Origin: Euryodendron excelsum
Lineage: Eukaryota; Streptophyta; Magnoliopsida; Ericales; Pentaphylacaceae
Assembly (NCBI GenBank): GCA_033060915.1
Contig: CM065393.1
Coordinates: 1,487,001-1,551,000, forward strand
DNA length: 64,000 nt
Direction of reading: 5' to 3'
Shown here: in pieces, positions 39,155-51,900 of the stretch
Layout: each line of letters starts with the position of its first letter
Numbering within the stretch: the first letter of the stretch is position 1
The notes under the pieces: model-generated
What the model was told of the DNA's origin: nothing
Databases searched by the model: none
What the model saw: only the letters and a program-made list of their open reading frames with translations
Program-made: the position numbers and the translations under genes

Positions 39155-41335
39155 TGTTGAGTCAAGGTTGATCATTGTTAACTCAAGGTTAATTCCCATG
39201 TTAATTTTGATGATTACTAAACCTTGTGTTGTTTTACTAATGAATCTACTTAGTATGCAGATTAACAAAGTTCATAACTTAGACTTAAAGTTGAATCTTA
39301 AGTCTAATACATGTCAAAGAGAATACACAACAAGTTTAAGATCATACAATGAATTCCAAGAGCTTTGCAATGAACCAAACAGAGGATTGTCGCCTATCTC
39401 TACTTCAAACATATGTTCTACATTCGAAGAGATTGAAGGTGTTCAATTGAAGCTTTTTTCAAGGATGCATAGTTTCAATGAAGATTGATTTGCAAGATAG
39501 ACTGAAGACTTCATCAGTTAAGGATGTGCAATGTTTAGTTAAAGATGAAGAATGGAGATGTTGTAAATGCCAAAAGAAGATCTAATCAGAATATGCAAAG
39601 ATCAGTTGAGGAGGTGTAATGCTCAGTTGAAGATGAATTGTTTGTTGAAGAGTTTGAAAATGCTCAAGAGATGATTTCATCTGGTATGCTAAGATCAATT
39701 CAAGACAATGTGATTGAAGTTGTTGAGAAGATGACTCACAATGAATATCTGATCCCTACCTGGAATCTAAGTGAAGAATTCTTCTACAATATAAAGGATC
39801 CATGAAGGCTAGATGTATGAAGAGATCTCATCATGTCTGCAATAGTCTCAGTAAAGTGATTTTAATGAAGAATGAAGAATTAATAGTAAAGAGAGAAAAT
39901 CAGAAATCAAGCAATGAGAAGCTCTACATAATTGAGGAAGTTTGGCATTGAAGAAGATATTATACAATGAAAGAAGAAGCTTTGCAAATGAAGAAGAAAA
40001 GATCAACATTGATCAAATGAAGCAGAAGATCAATATCCAATGATTGATTCAATCCAAATTGAATAGAAGTTAACTCTGATGAGTTAAGAAGATTTGATTG
40101 ATCATCATACCCCAAAGACATACTCCTTGAAGATCTTATACCTATGCTAAGATGATCTGAATCATTGGAAGATAGAATACAGAATTTTGGGCAATGAGGG
40201 GACTCATGGAAATGAGGAGTCGCCTCCTGATCACAGAAGCAAAAAGGCTTGGAGAAAAATTGGATAATGAGGGGACTCATGGAAATGAGGAGTCGCCTCT
40301 TGATCACAGAAGCAAAAAGGCCTGAAGACAAATTGGACAATGAGGGGACTCATTAAAATGAGGAGTCACCTATTGATCTCAGAAGCAAAATGTCTGGAGA
40401 CCATATAGACAAAGAGTGGACTCATTATAATGAAGAGTCGCCTCATGGAGACAGACGCCAAGGTTTAAAGATAATATGATCAATGAGCGGACACCTGAAG
40501 CTGAAGTGTCGCCTCATGACAGCAGAAGCCAAAAATGTGAAGATAGAATGAACAAGGAGTCACCTCATCAATATAAAAAGTGGACTCATGAAGTTAGTGA
40601 ACTATATCTGGTAAATGCAGAAGCGGAAAGTGTCGACTTCACAGACCTAGAACCGACTCCTCTGATATAACGGCTATTTTTCTTAACGTTATAACAGACT
40701 GGACGTGCATTTATGATACTCAACCACCTCTAACGGATGGAATCAATACAAGGGTATATATACATCCTTCTAGCTGCATTTATATAAGTGATTGAAGAAA
40801 AAAAAAAAGGATCAATTGACTGAATCACTGATATTCTCTGAATACTCTTCCTGTTTCATTCTTGTGAGCTTTGAATGTAAAATTTACTCTTGTTAGAGAG
40901 TGTTAGTCACTTGTATAGTTTCATACACTTGTAATTGAGAGTTTGAGAGTTCTCTTGTGAAAGCAAAACTCTTGTAAGTTTGAGTGAAGTTTGGACAAAA
41001 CCACTTGGGGATTAAAGAGCTCGGTGAAAAGTTCTTGTATAGTGAGTTGAACGCTTTGTCAATCAATGGCCCATCTTGTAATTGGTGATTACATAGTGGA
41101 AGAAGACTTCAAAGAGGTCTTGGGGTGAGGACGTAGACCACGGTTTGTGGTTGAATCTCGCTAAATCTGTGTCTCTCTTCTATTGCTCTGTTTTCTTTGC
41201 TTCTACTGATAACATTGCATTGCACATAGGTTAATCACTGCTATATTGTTTAGATTAATTTTAATTAATTTTAACTTGTATTAATCTTCGAAAAACCCAA
41301 TTCACCCCCCTCTTGGGTTGCCTTTTGGACCAACA
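39155..41335 (+). mobile_element. Inner solo LTR (about 2.2 kb), Ty1/copia-like
   Basis: Begins TGTTGAGTCAAGGTTG and ends CTTTTGGACCAACA, with ACCCAATTCACCCCCC just before. That 3' end is typical of long copia (SIRE-like) LTRs. Flanks AGTTG and GGTTG fit a 5-bp target duplication with one change. TATA-like GGTATATATACATCC is near 40,753. Confidence 0.75.
40193..40620 (+). repeat. About 72-bp tandem repeat in the inner solo LTR
   Basis: Five to six units starting near 40,193, 40,266, 40,339, 40,411, 40,482 and about 40,552. Each holds GGGGACTCAT, then ATGAGGAGTCGCCTC, then GA(T/C)..CAGAAGC. The pair GACTCAT and ATGAGGAGTC can form a hairpin. It lies upstream of the TATA box, an enhancer-like position. 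Confidence 0.75.
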
Positions 41336-42769
41336 GGTTGGACAATAGCATTACGTGTATGGTGAATATTTAATATTGATGGAATCCATGTCCCCGTATA
41401 GGGATTGGTGGTACCCCCTTGAGGAAGCTTATAAGTTTTGATTATGTCAAACCCTGCAGATGGATTATGAATCCGACATATCAAATAAGTTAAGTGAAAG
41501 GTCTCAAGGAATTAAATAAGTCTATTAAATTTAATTGTTAGTAATTTAATTTAATAGCAGATATCTGTAATCTTAACGCGGGGAGATAAATAGGCATTTA
41601 ATAATATGGAGCTCGAAATATAATTTCTAGTATAATAGGGAGTGCAATTATAATTCGTTAGTGGTATAAATTATAATTTATGTAAATAAGGATTAATCCT
41701 GGTTGGATTAGAAGTCCTTATTTGTGTAGGAAGCCCTAGTTATACTAGTCCTATGGTTCCTGTTGTAGCCTATATATATACGCGCTCTAAGAGTTACTAG
41801 GGTTACACTCTGCACATAATTGAAAGATTCACGTTTTTGTGAAGAAAAGAAGGCCTAGCAGCGGCGAGCCCACTCTTTGTAAAGCAAGGAGTGTACGAGG
41901 AATACAGTAAAAATCCGAAGGTTGAGTTCGAGCGGTTGCTTCGTGCTTAGTGCTGATTCTTGTTATTTGAGATCAAACCAAAGAGATCTCGAAGGTATGT
42001 TTCTAATCACGTAGATTATGCTATGTTAATCAGATTTGAATTTTTGATAGTATGCGTATACACTATAGCTAGGTCGTGAAAAATTCCGCAGTCCCCAACA
42101 ATATGATCAACCCAAAAAGAGTGACATCAAGTTCACTCTCCTTTGTATTAAATCTACCAATATTCTAAGGGTTCCCATGTAACCCTATGGATTCATAGCA
42201 TGCATTCAAGTCATTCTATGAGAGGGGCCCTAATCTCTCTATGCTTACGAAGATAGGACTACCAAAAAGGCAAGGGGCAATCAAGTAAGGTCCTGCAATG
42301 ATCTCCTCGACATCAAATTCAAAGACTCAAAAGTAGTTTAGGATTTTGAATGTAAAAGTAGATTGGTGGAAGTCTCAAAGAAATTGTTCCCTCTTCCCTT
42401 ATTAAAATGTATTTCAATTTTGTTGTATTTAAACTCTCAAAGTTCAATGCAGTTCTTTAATTTTTCATGTATGATTCAATGAATGAATGAATAAATGTTC
42501 CCACTCAAACGGTAAGATATCTGCATACAAGGGCAAAACCCCTATCTCTAAAAAGTGAGTTAAATCCATCATGTTTAGTCTCCTTCTCAAAAAGGGACAT
42601 CTCTAGGGCATGCATTGCATAAAACTTTTCAAGTTTCAAAAACTAACTTGTGGCTTATGTCTTTTTTTTTTCTTTTATAGAAACCACACCATAGAAATCC
42701 AACATTACTCCTATGAAAGGCCAACATTCACCTAGAGACCCCATCATTACTCGGTAAATAGCTGCACTA

Positions 42770-43291
42770 ATGGCCGCCAATTTTGACGAGTCATCTTCTA
42801 TCTCTCGTGAGGAAGTCAATGAAATGAGAACCAAGATCGATGAGATGTTCAAGCTCATCCAGTCCATGGTGTTAAAGGAAGCTGCTCTGGCCCTGTCATC
42901 ATCCACTATTTTTCCCAGGGACCCCCAACTTGCTAACCCAAGAGTTGTGCTGTAATCTAACATTATGGGGAAGAACAAGGAGGATCCCAAAGGGGCCAAT
43001 ACGGAAGAAGAGGAGACCATACTACTCTCGCCTGTTGTGAAAAGAACTTCCCTCGACCTTCTTAGTCTGAAAATTTAAGAGTTAGAGGACTCGCTACGAA
43101 GCCTCCACGGCCATAACTCCTTTGGGCTCACATCCTATGATGAGTTGTGTTTCTTCCCAAACCATTCAAGACCTGCCATGTTCAAAATGCCTGACTTTCA
43201 AAAGTACGATGGCATTGGTAACCCTATTGCCCACTTTTGCCTTTATACTGGGCGTTAAGCGGCCATGGGAATGATTCAAAGCTCCACATGC
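42770..43291 (+). pseudogene. Truncated gag of internal region B
   Basis: The start MAANFDESSSISREEVNEM is open for 61 codons, then breaks. Colinearity with the first gag ends at about 43,291 (after CCACATGCAACTG), where another repeat begins. It retains the KMPDFQKYDGIGNP segment. Confidence 0.75.
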
Positions 43292-43873
43292 AACTGCACA
43301 TTCGCCTAATGAGCATGCATCCTTGATTTTCCCTTATTCTCGCCTCACAAAACGCTCTAGAAATTCTATATCTTCTTCCTTGGTAGCTGCTAGGTTTCAG
43401 GGCAAAATTTGCGCAGCCCATCCGAAGTGTGTCCGGACGCACCGTTCAGACAGTAAATAACCGTTCGGACGGTTGTTTTACCGTCTGAACTCTCTTCAGA
43501 CACAAAATATCGACTCTGGAATGGCTTTGGACATAAAGCATCGACTCTGGAACTCCTGCATTTAACGTAGTGTCCGAACAGTAAGCGCATCCGAATGGTA
43601 TGTTTGGACGTTGAAATCACCGTTCGAACGGTATGTCCGAACATTGAAATCACCGTCCAAACGGTATGTCCGAACATTGAAATCATCGTCCGAACGGTGC
43701 ATTCGAATGGCCCTCTACACTTGAAGCCCATTTTTGCCTTTTAAGCCCGAAAAATCTACAATACGTCGAGAAACTAATTTGGAACAATTTATTATTAAAA
43801 ACCTATTCTAATAAATATATTGGGGCTAACAAACAACTAATTAGGGGATTAAGGTTATACTTTTAGAGTGAAA
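43292..43873 (-). mobile_element. 5' part of a LTR of family F (copy 1)
   Basis: On the minus strand it starts TTTCACTCTAAAAGTATAACC, matching the 5' end of the copy at 56,913 (TGCACTATAAAAGTATAATT). It includes a 33-bp tandem array near 43,585-43,700 with CGTCCGAACGGTATGTCCGA words. Truncated on its left side where it abuts gag B. Confidence 0.5.
43585..43700. repeat. 33-bp palindrome-containing tandem repeat
   Basis: ACCGTCC(A/G)AACGGTATGTCC then GAACATTGAAATC, three to four times. CCGTT(C)GGACGG-type words are near-palindromic. More distant versions occur at about 43,425-43,500 and in the family F copies at 45.0-45.2 and 56.6-56.8 kb. Confidence 0.65.
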
Positions 43874-44510
43874 TCGGTAGCCTGTATCAGTATGACATGA
43901 TTTCCATTTAGTAAGAGTCAAACTTTGAACATGAGGAAAATAAAATAATAATAATAATAAAAAGTGCACGAATGTAAAGCCCGGGACTAGTGGTGGATCC
44001 ACCCACGGAGTAATCTGTAGTACATCATTACCGACTAAGTGTGCTATGCAATTGTACATATGAATGTTGTACGTTGTCAATCTAAGTAATTTTGCATATA
44101 ATATATATATATATACGCACACATTACACATATATATGACTTACAGAGGAGAAGAACTCCCAAAATTAATATATATATATATATATATATGTTGCAGGGA
44201 GATTCATTATTTTGAAGTAATTCGATTAATAAACCAATAAAAATAAGCCTCAACCCTAGATTAAACATAAGGAAAATCAAAGAGGGAGACGAGAGCTTAC
44301 GCTATTCGACGATCTATTCATCCCACTGCAGCTGAGCCTGACCTAGATCTTCAGACTTCAATTCTTTTTCTTCACTGAGAGGTCGAGAGATTGAGAGATT
44401 GAGAGGAGAGACCCAGAGCCTGAGAGGGAGAGATTGACAGACTAGGTCAGGTAAAATTAATTTTGATATGGGCATGGGTATTGGGTCGGGTAAAATTCAT
44501 TTTTAGTTGG

Positions 44511-47500
44511 TGTCGCACCCTGATTTTCGGTCTTGAGTCTGGGTCTTGACTTGGGCGAAACCCGATACTTTGTCTGTTAGAACTCACCCTCCTCAGAGAA
44601 AGAGTGTGACGAGTTTTGAACTTGAAATTGATCTAGTTAAGGGTTTTTTTAAAAAAGGTTTGGAGTCATTACCGAACATGTTTAAAGGTGTGTTAGGTCA
44701 CGTAAAACTAAGCATAATCCAAAGATCAAACTTAACTTTTTTGGAAATGGTTTGAAAATGTCCTCTTACGAGGTGTTTTGAAAAATAGGGTTGTTAGGCA
44801 ACCTTTGAAAATGTGATTGTGCTCTAAAAGTGCAATTATAAGATCTTAACTTATGTGTTGTTACCTTTAATTTAGGATTCTATTACCTCTTTAGTTATAT
44901 TTTAGTACTAATTAAGTATATTTTGATTTCTATAGGAAATGGAGCTATACTTAGAAGTTGACCACTGAAGTCCTAGTTTGGACGCCATTTGGACTATGGT
45001 TAGAGATTCAGAGAGTTGTTTTGGTCACTGTAGTGGTCGTCTAAACGTCGTTCGAACATTGAAAGATGGTTGTTCGGACGACGATAAATGCACTATTTTA
45101 GTCATTTGGATGACGGACGAAAGATTTCTCAAGATTTCATATCTCATCGTTCGGACGTTGAAAAATGCACTGTTTTGGTCGTTCGGAAGACAACCCAGCC
45201 CTGCTTCGAATTTTGTTGTTTCCTTGTTGGTGTAGGACTCTAGACTTAATTATATATACTTGTAATTAAACCCTAAAAGAGGAGGACCTTTTTTCTAGGT
45301 TTTAGGAGTAGTTTACGAGTATATTAGAGTAGTTTCTTCATAGTTTCCTATAGTTTTTTCAATCCTCGTAATCAGAATTCATAGTTTTAATATATTTTCA
45401 ATACAGTTTTGCATACATATAATTATGATGAGTAACTAGATTCCATCTTGAAATTAATTATGAAGATCAATTCAAGATCTTGGATGAACAATAGAGGTAA
45501 ATTGGATTTCACTGTTTAAATCTTCTTGTTCTTAGTTCTTTGGGATCAAACTCTAGATATTTACGAAAACTTGGATGTTTGACTATGTTCGGTAATACTT
45601 ATGCATGAACATGTGTTCAGTATATGTACTGCACGAATCGATGGTATGCATATTTGATTCTAAAACTGATTGAATCTAGAGTAGATATTTACTAAAATTT
45701 AGATGTTTGATCATGTTTGGTAACAAATTGATGGTATGCATCTATGAATTTAAACTTGATTTATTCTACGTTTGATTGTTAAAGAATAATTATTTTTCTC
45801 GCTAATCTTCCGAATCAAAGACTCACGACGTAGTCAATGATTTGAGTTATCAAAAGCCTTCATTGGAATTCCGGGTGAAGAAATTGATTGGATCAATTGG
45901 TTTCAAGACTTTATTTTATTGTTTTCATAGTGTAGTTTAGATAAATCAAATCCTTTCTTCATACTATTTTATTTTTATTTTATTAGAGTGTTTTCCTGAG
46001 AGTTCTGACCTAAGATGAGTTTTTGTTAAATGTGCTAACTCTCTTCCTAGTGGATCGATCTCGGACTTCCGAGTATTGTTACTACATGACAAGTGCACAC
46101 TGGTGGATTTTGTGAAGCATTTAGTTGAAACCCTAATTTGAACTTTATGAGTTATATTTGATGTATCACTTTTCTTAGGAAACCCTAACTAAGAAAGAAT
46201 TAGGATCGCTTCAGGGTTGTAAGTTTTTTAAGTTATTTTAGAAAAAGTTTTTGAAAAATGGTTAGTGTCTAGCTATTTTGGATTGAGATTGAAAGAAATT
46301 TTTTGAAATATTTTTGGGTTGGAGTTGGAGTTTGAAAAAAACGTCCCAAAGTTACAATCTTGAAGCCTTATAATCTTAATTGGAAAATTAAGGTTAAGGT
46401 AACCTAAGGTTAGATTGACCTAGGGTTGGACCAACTATTGTTAGATCTCCTAGGTTTGAGGCAACCTAGGGTTTGGAGATGATTTGGGGAGGAAGCTAAG
46501 TGCTTGCACTTGAAAAGAAAATTTGAAAAATGCATGATTTTATGTAAAAATACAAAATATAGAATTCCATGCAATATGGAAAGATTTGATTTTATTTCCA
46601 AAATGGAAGATTGAATTTGTTTCCTAAAATAGAAGATTTAATTTGTTTCCAAAAAAATAGAAGATTTAATTTGGTTTTCAAAAATAGAAGATTGGATTTT
46701 GTTTCCAAAAATTGAAGATTTGATTTGAAGTTGAAAAATGAAAGCTTCGAATTGAAAAAGGAAAGATTTGATTTGAAAAGGAAAAATCTGATTTGAAGTT
46801 TAAAAGCTATGATTTTATGTGAAAACTTGTGCATGAAAAACTTATGATTTTATGTGACACTTTTTGAAAACAACTCAAGAGAGTTATGCATTTTCTGAAA
46901 ACATAATCCAATAAAGATTTTGAAAACCATTTTGACGCAACTTGAATGCAATGAATGCTAGGATGGAGTTAGAGGACAAAACTAGGGTTTCTTAACACAT
47001 GGACTCCGAGGGCTTCAAGAAAACAACTCTTGAACTAATTTTTGGGAAAGAACATGTAATTTAAAGAGGTTTGAAAACTAAATTTTGAAAAAGATATTTT
47101 AGAGCTTAAAACCCTAGTGTGGCCTTTGGAGGTCTTTTTGAATATGCTACTCTCCTAAAACGACCATAACCATGAAAATGTTAGAATCACTTTAGGGTTG
47201 TGATTTTGAAAATAAGTTAGGGCTTGAAACCCTAATGTGAACCTTGGTGGTCACTTTGAATATGTCACTTTCTTAGAGAAACCCTAATCGTGAGGAGGTT
47301 AGAATCACCTTAGGGTTGTGAATTTGAAAATAAGAATAATGCATGAACATGACAAATATAATGCATAGGAAGTTGTGAATGTACAAGCTAGAAGGTTTCA
47401 GCACATTGTAAGGGGCAAGGGACCTTAAGACATCGTGATTAGTTAGGCTAAAGGAAGACCCCCGACAAGGTGATCTCCCCAGAGCTTCCCCTAGACATGG

Positions 47501-48948
47501 ACCTTAGGTTCTGTTGTTTTAAGCATGCAAGAAGATGAGGGTTGAAGATGGGGATTAAAAGAGAGAATATTCTAAGTGGACTAGGAAGGAGTAAAGAAGT
47601 AGTGGAAGAGCATGAAAGTAAAATAGAAACCCTGCCTTGTCTTCAACCTTCAATGGAGGCTTGGCTTGAGCTTTAAGAAGACTTGAGAGGCTTGAAGGCT
47701 AAGGAACCTTAGAGAAACTAGGGTTTTGGAGAATTTTTGAGGCTGTCTTGAGAGAGGTAGTGTTTCTTTACAATTTTTTAGTCTCAAAATACACTGGGAG
47801 GTGGTTTATATTTATAGGCCAAAATTTAGAGGAGGTGGCGCCACTAGGAGTGGCGCCTAGCTAATTTTTAGCCTAGCGCCACCTTGGTATGGCAATGATC
47901 TTAAAGATTTGATTCACCTTGGGCTGCAAGGCAAAGATTTGGGTATCACTTCTAGTGGCTCTAAGCCATTTTTTAGCCTGGCTCCTCTGTAAGTGGCTTC
48001 GCTTTGATTTGGAAAGCTGTCGAGCTATTGGGCTCAGTTGAAAAAGGGATAAGGGCACTTGGGAGCACTCTGAAAATTTTCAATTTGATACCCAGAGTCG
48101 GAATTGTTGAAAAAAGATAACTGGTCCATCAAGGGCAAAACTGTTATTTGGATCGAAAAATATCGGAATGGGCTCGAAATGGACCAGGATGGCACTTGGA
48201 GACTGGGGATACTCGTGAGAGTTTCCTAGTGGTTTACTGATTTGATACTCAGAGCCGGTGTGGTTGAAAAGGATGACTGGCCTATCACGGGCAAAACAGT
48301 CATTTGACTTGAAAAACACCGAAATTGGTCCAGAGTTAACCAAGATGGGATTTGAAGGTCAGGATCACTATTAGGAGTGTCCTAGGGGGTTACCGGTTTG
48401 ATACCAAGGGTCGCTGTGGTTGAACAGGATGACCGGCCCACTAGGGGTAAAATGGTCATTTTGATTAAGAAATACTAGAACAGGTCTGAAATTGACTGGA
48501 AGGGAATTTGAAAGTTGGGGATACTCGTAGGAGTGCTCCTGGAGATTTACTAGTTTGATACCCAGAGCCGATGTGGTTAACGAGGGCGATTGGGGGGCCT
48601 TGAGGTAAAATGGTCATTTTAACCAGGAACCATTGGAATGGGTTCGGAATTGCTTTAAATGGCATTCTAAGTTTGCCGGATTGTCTGGGACAATCTTGGA
48701 AGGGGTGGACTTATCATTCTGAGGACTTAGGTATCCTCTCAAAGAGCATGCCGTATTGAATTGGACTGGAATGATGCCTCAGGGGTATTTTGGTCATTTA
48801 ACTTCAAGTGGACCTGACGGGCCCGAGAAGCTATTGGTTGACTGGACTGGAGTTTGAAAGGTCAGTTTGGATTTCAATATGTTGTGGTATTTTAAAGTGA
48901 ATCCAGTCAGGCTGGAGATTACTAAGCGGGCAAAATAGGGTGCTTACA
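44511..48948 (-). mobile_element. Inverted solo LTR of the 4.6 kb family (copy C), itself interrupted
   Basis: Begins TGTCGCACCCTG (complement of the LTR end) and ends GGGTGCTTACA (complement of the LTR start). Flanks GTTGG and ATTGG are a target duplication with one change. The about 160-bp array (48.1-48.7 kb) and TATA (GGCCTATAAATA on the minus strand, near 47,815) are conserved. A family F LTR of about 1.3 kb sits near 44,818-46,097. No internal region adjoins, so it is a solo LTR. Confidence 0.7.
44818..46097 (+). mobile_element. Family F LTR (copy 2) inside LTR C
   Basis: Begins near TGTGCTCTAAAAGTGCAATT and ends near GGATCGATCTCGGACTTCCG...GACAAGTGCA. Homology to the 4.6 kb LTR stops at about 44,813 and other sequence follows. 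CGTTCGGACG-type words lie at 45.0-45.2 kb. The exact ends and target duplication were not settled. Confidence 0.5.
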
Positions 48949-48998
48949 ATTGGGTATGGATATTAGGTTAGGTACTGTATAAGTACGGGTAGTAGGTT

Positions 48999-51900
48999 TG
49001 AAATTTGAAAGAGATCGTGGGAATTGAAAACTTGAAAAATGTTGTGGAATTGAAAACTTGAAAAAGGCTGTGATCGCACCCATGAGGGTTGCCTACATAT
49101 CCCTTTGTTGGGAATCAAGTTAGTCATAGTTTGGACTCGTGGTCCGATTGAAAATAGACACTTTGAGGTCATTGAAAAGTTTGACTTGAAAAGGTTTGAT
49201 TTAGAATTTTGATTGGAAAATTAAAAATTGAACTTTGATTTGAAATTGACTTGATGATTTGAAATTGACTTTGATTTGAAATCAAACTTGAAACAAAACT
49301 TGGACTTAATTTGGAAAGATTGAATTGAACTTTGAAATCATCTTAACTTAGATTGAAATGTTAAAACTATCTTAGTTTTTACCTGAGTTTAAAGAAGAGT
49401 CTTTGAAAAGAGTTGAAGTTTCCTAACTTTAGGGTTTGGGTTGAACTAGGATTTAGACATCTTAGGACCTAGGTAACCTACGGTTGAAATATGCACTTGA
49501 AATAAGAAGGTTTGATTTTAGAAAGTTGAATTTTAGGAAAGTTTTGAATTAGAAAAGTTTTCTTTTTAAGAAAGTTGATTTTGGAAAGATTTGAATTTGA
49601 AAAGTTTTGAATTTAAAAAGATTTGAACTTAGACAGATTTGAAATTTAGAAAGACTTGAAAGTTTGAATTTAAGAAAGGGTTGAAAGTTTGAATTTAAAA
49701 AAGATTGAAATTAAGAAATATTAAAATTAGGAAATATTTGATAGTTTTAAATTTAGAAAGTCAAGATTTGGAAAGGTTTAAAATTAGAAAAGATTTGATT
49801 TCTATTTTCTAACATAGAAGATTGAATTTTATTTTCAAAAATAGATTATTTGATTTTGTTTCCAAAATTGGAAGATTTGATTTGACATAGAGTTGGAAAG
49901 GTTGAATTTTGACAATCTTGAATTTTGAAATCTATGATTTGGTGAAAAAAAAGGTTTTGAAAATCTATGATTTGATGTAGAAAATAATTTTGAAAACCTA
50001 TGATTTGAGGCAAAATAGAAAGTCATGATTTCAAAAAAGGAATTAGGATTTCCTAATCATGGATTCTAGGGCTTCACTTGGACTTCAAGACAAAAAGTTT
50101 TTGAAAGTAGATTTTTGAAAAGAGTTTTTAGGAAGTAGATTTGCAAAAACTATTTGGAAAGAGGTTTGAATATGAACGTTTACAAGTCTCTTGAATATCT
50201 CACTTTCCTAAAACGATTCTAACCATGGAAAGATTAGAACCATTCTAAGATTGTAATTTTGACAACAACTAGGATTTGAAATATGAACCATAATGATCAC
50301 ATGGAATGTAACACCTTTCTAAAACAATTCTAACCATGGAATGGCTAGAATCATCTTAAGATTGTGGCTTTGATAAAAATAATTTAGGGTTTGAACCCAA
50401 AATTTAGACCTTAATGGTCACATTGAATGTAACATTTTTCTAAAATAATTCTAACCATGGAATAGCTAGAATCATCCTAGGAGTGTGATTTTGAAAACAA
50501 GTTTGAAAGAAGGAAGTTTTGAATACAAGTTTTGAAAGAGAACTTTGATGCAAGTTCGAAAACAACTTTGAATGCCATGTATGAACCTGATAACCACAAT
50601 GCAATAAGGACGTGAACATACAAGGTTGGGCTTCACTACAAAATCAAGGGGGCTGAACCCACAACGTCTTAGGTCAAACTTGAAGAAAGTCCCTAGCATG
50701 GTGAGCTTCAACAATCCTTCCTAGGCATAAATCGGGGAGTCCCTTATTTCAAGCATATAAGAAAAGGAGGTAGAAGATGGGGAATAAAATAGAAGAGAAC
50801 CCAAGTGGGTTAGGAGAGAGAAGAGAGAGTGGGATTACATAAAAGTAAATAGAAAATCAACATTGTCTTCTTCTTGCTTTGATTGTTTTGTTTGCTTTAC
50901 TTGACTTGAACTTTGAGAGCTTTGAAGATTTAACACTTAATCTTTAATGGATGCTTTGAGGCTTATGTTTGAGTGTATAGAGTGTATGGAGACTAGGGTT
51001 TGAGTGTATGAAGGCTAGGGTTTAAGGAGGCTTGAGAGAATTAGGGTTTTGAGAGAATTCGAGCTCTGTTTTCAGAGAAGCAGAGTTTCTGGACTGAGTT
51101 TGTGGACCCTTTTTATGCAAGGAAGGGTCTATATTTATAAGCAATTGAAATAGGAACTAGTGCCTATTATAGTGGTGCCAGTTCTCTTTTAAGCTTGGTG
51201 CCACTAAGAGTGGCGCTATGCCATTTATTGGCTTGGTACCACTACTAGTGGCGCCAACCACTTAGGAAAGTTTTAAGGCGACAAGAAACATATCTTTTGA
51301 CCCTTGGGAAGCAAGGCGAAATATTTGGGTGCCTATCCTAGTGACTACATGCAATTTTTGGCCTAGCTCTACTAGGAGTGACTCCAAAAGGTCCGGAAGT
51401 CTAGGGAGGGACAAGAACCCTTGAAGGAGTGTCCCGGAGGTAAGTGGTTTAAGAAACAATGTCGGAATATTTGAAAAGGTAGACTGGCCCACCAAGGGCA
51501 AAATGATCAATTGGACCGAAAAAATACTGGAATGGACTTGAAGTGACCCGTGAAAAGGCTTGAAGATTGGAAACACTATCAAGAGTGTTCCGAGGTGTTG
51601 CTGGTTTGATACCTAGAGTCGGTGTGGTTGGAAAAGGCAACCGGCGCACCCGAGGCAGAACAGTCATTTTGCACCAAGCTTACCGGAATAGACCCAAAAT
51701 GATCCGAAAATGCATTGGAAGATTAAAAATACTATTAGAAGCATCCTCGAGAGGTAACCAATTTAATACCCAGAGTCGGTGTGGTTTCCAGAGACGATCG
51801 GATGCCTAGGGGCAAAATGGTCATTTTGACCGGATGGTCTGGAATTGATCCAGAACTAACTAGATGGCACTCAAACATGCCAGATTGTCTTTAGGACAAT

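Larger units (their letters stand above)
38612..42100 (+). mobile_element. Outer solo LTR (about 1.3 kb net), itself interrupted
   Basis: Begins TGTCAGGAATTTATACT and ends CAGTCCCCAACA. It interrupts the gag leader of element B at a point where the first copy is continuous. The flanking 5-mers are GTATG and ATATG, one mismatch from a target duplication. TATA-like TATATATATACGCGC is near 41,771. Without the inner insertion it is about 1.3 kb, with no internal domain. Confidence 0.7.
37699..42769 (+). other. Gag leader of internal region B, interrupted
   Basis: Colinear with 24,038-25,628 up to 38,611 and again from 42,101. The 3.5 kb between is a nested insertion annotated separately. No gene. 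Confidence 0.6.
16799..43291 (+). mobile_element. Long-LTR Ty3/gypsy-like retrotransposon array, LTR-internal-LTR-internal (decayed)
   Basis: Two near-colinear copies of a LTR of about 4.6 kb are each followed by the same gag leader: LTR A 16,799-24,037 (with a 2.6 kb insertion), internal A 24,038-33,141, LTR B 33,142-37,698, internal B 37,699-43,291 (with a 3.5 kb insertion, truncated in gag). Internal A carries a decayed gag and an antisense ORF but no reverse transcriptase, integrase or protease motif that I can find. The Gag type, long LTR and antisense extra ORF point to the Tat lineage of Ty3/gypsy, here a non-autonomous form. The second internal copy suggests unequal recombination between tandem elements, or two adjacent elements sharing a LTR. 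Confidence 0.75.

Noticed and set aside
40193..40620. Regular repeat with spacers resembling a CRISPR array
   Set aside because: Plant nuclear DNA, spacers are similar to each other, and the array sits in the U3 of a solo LTR.
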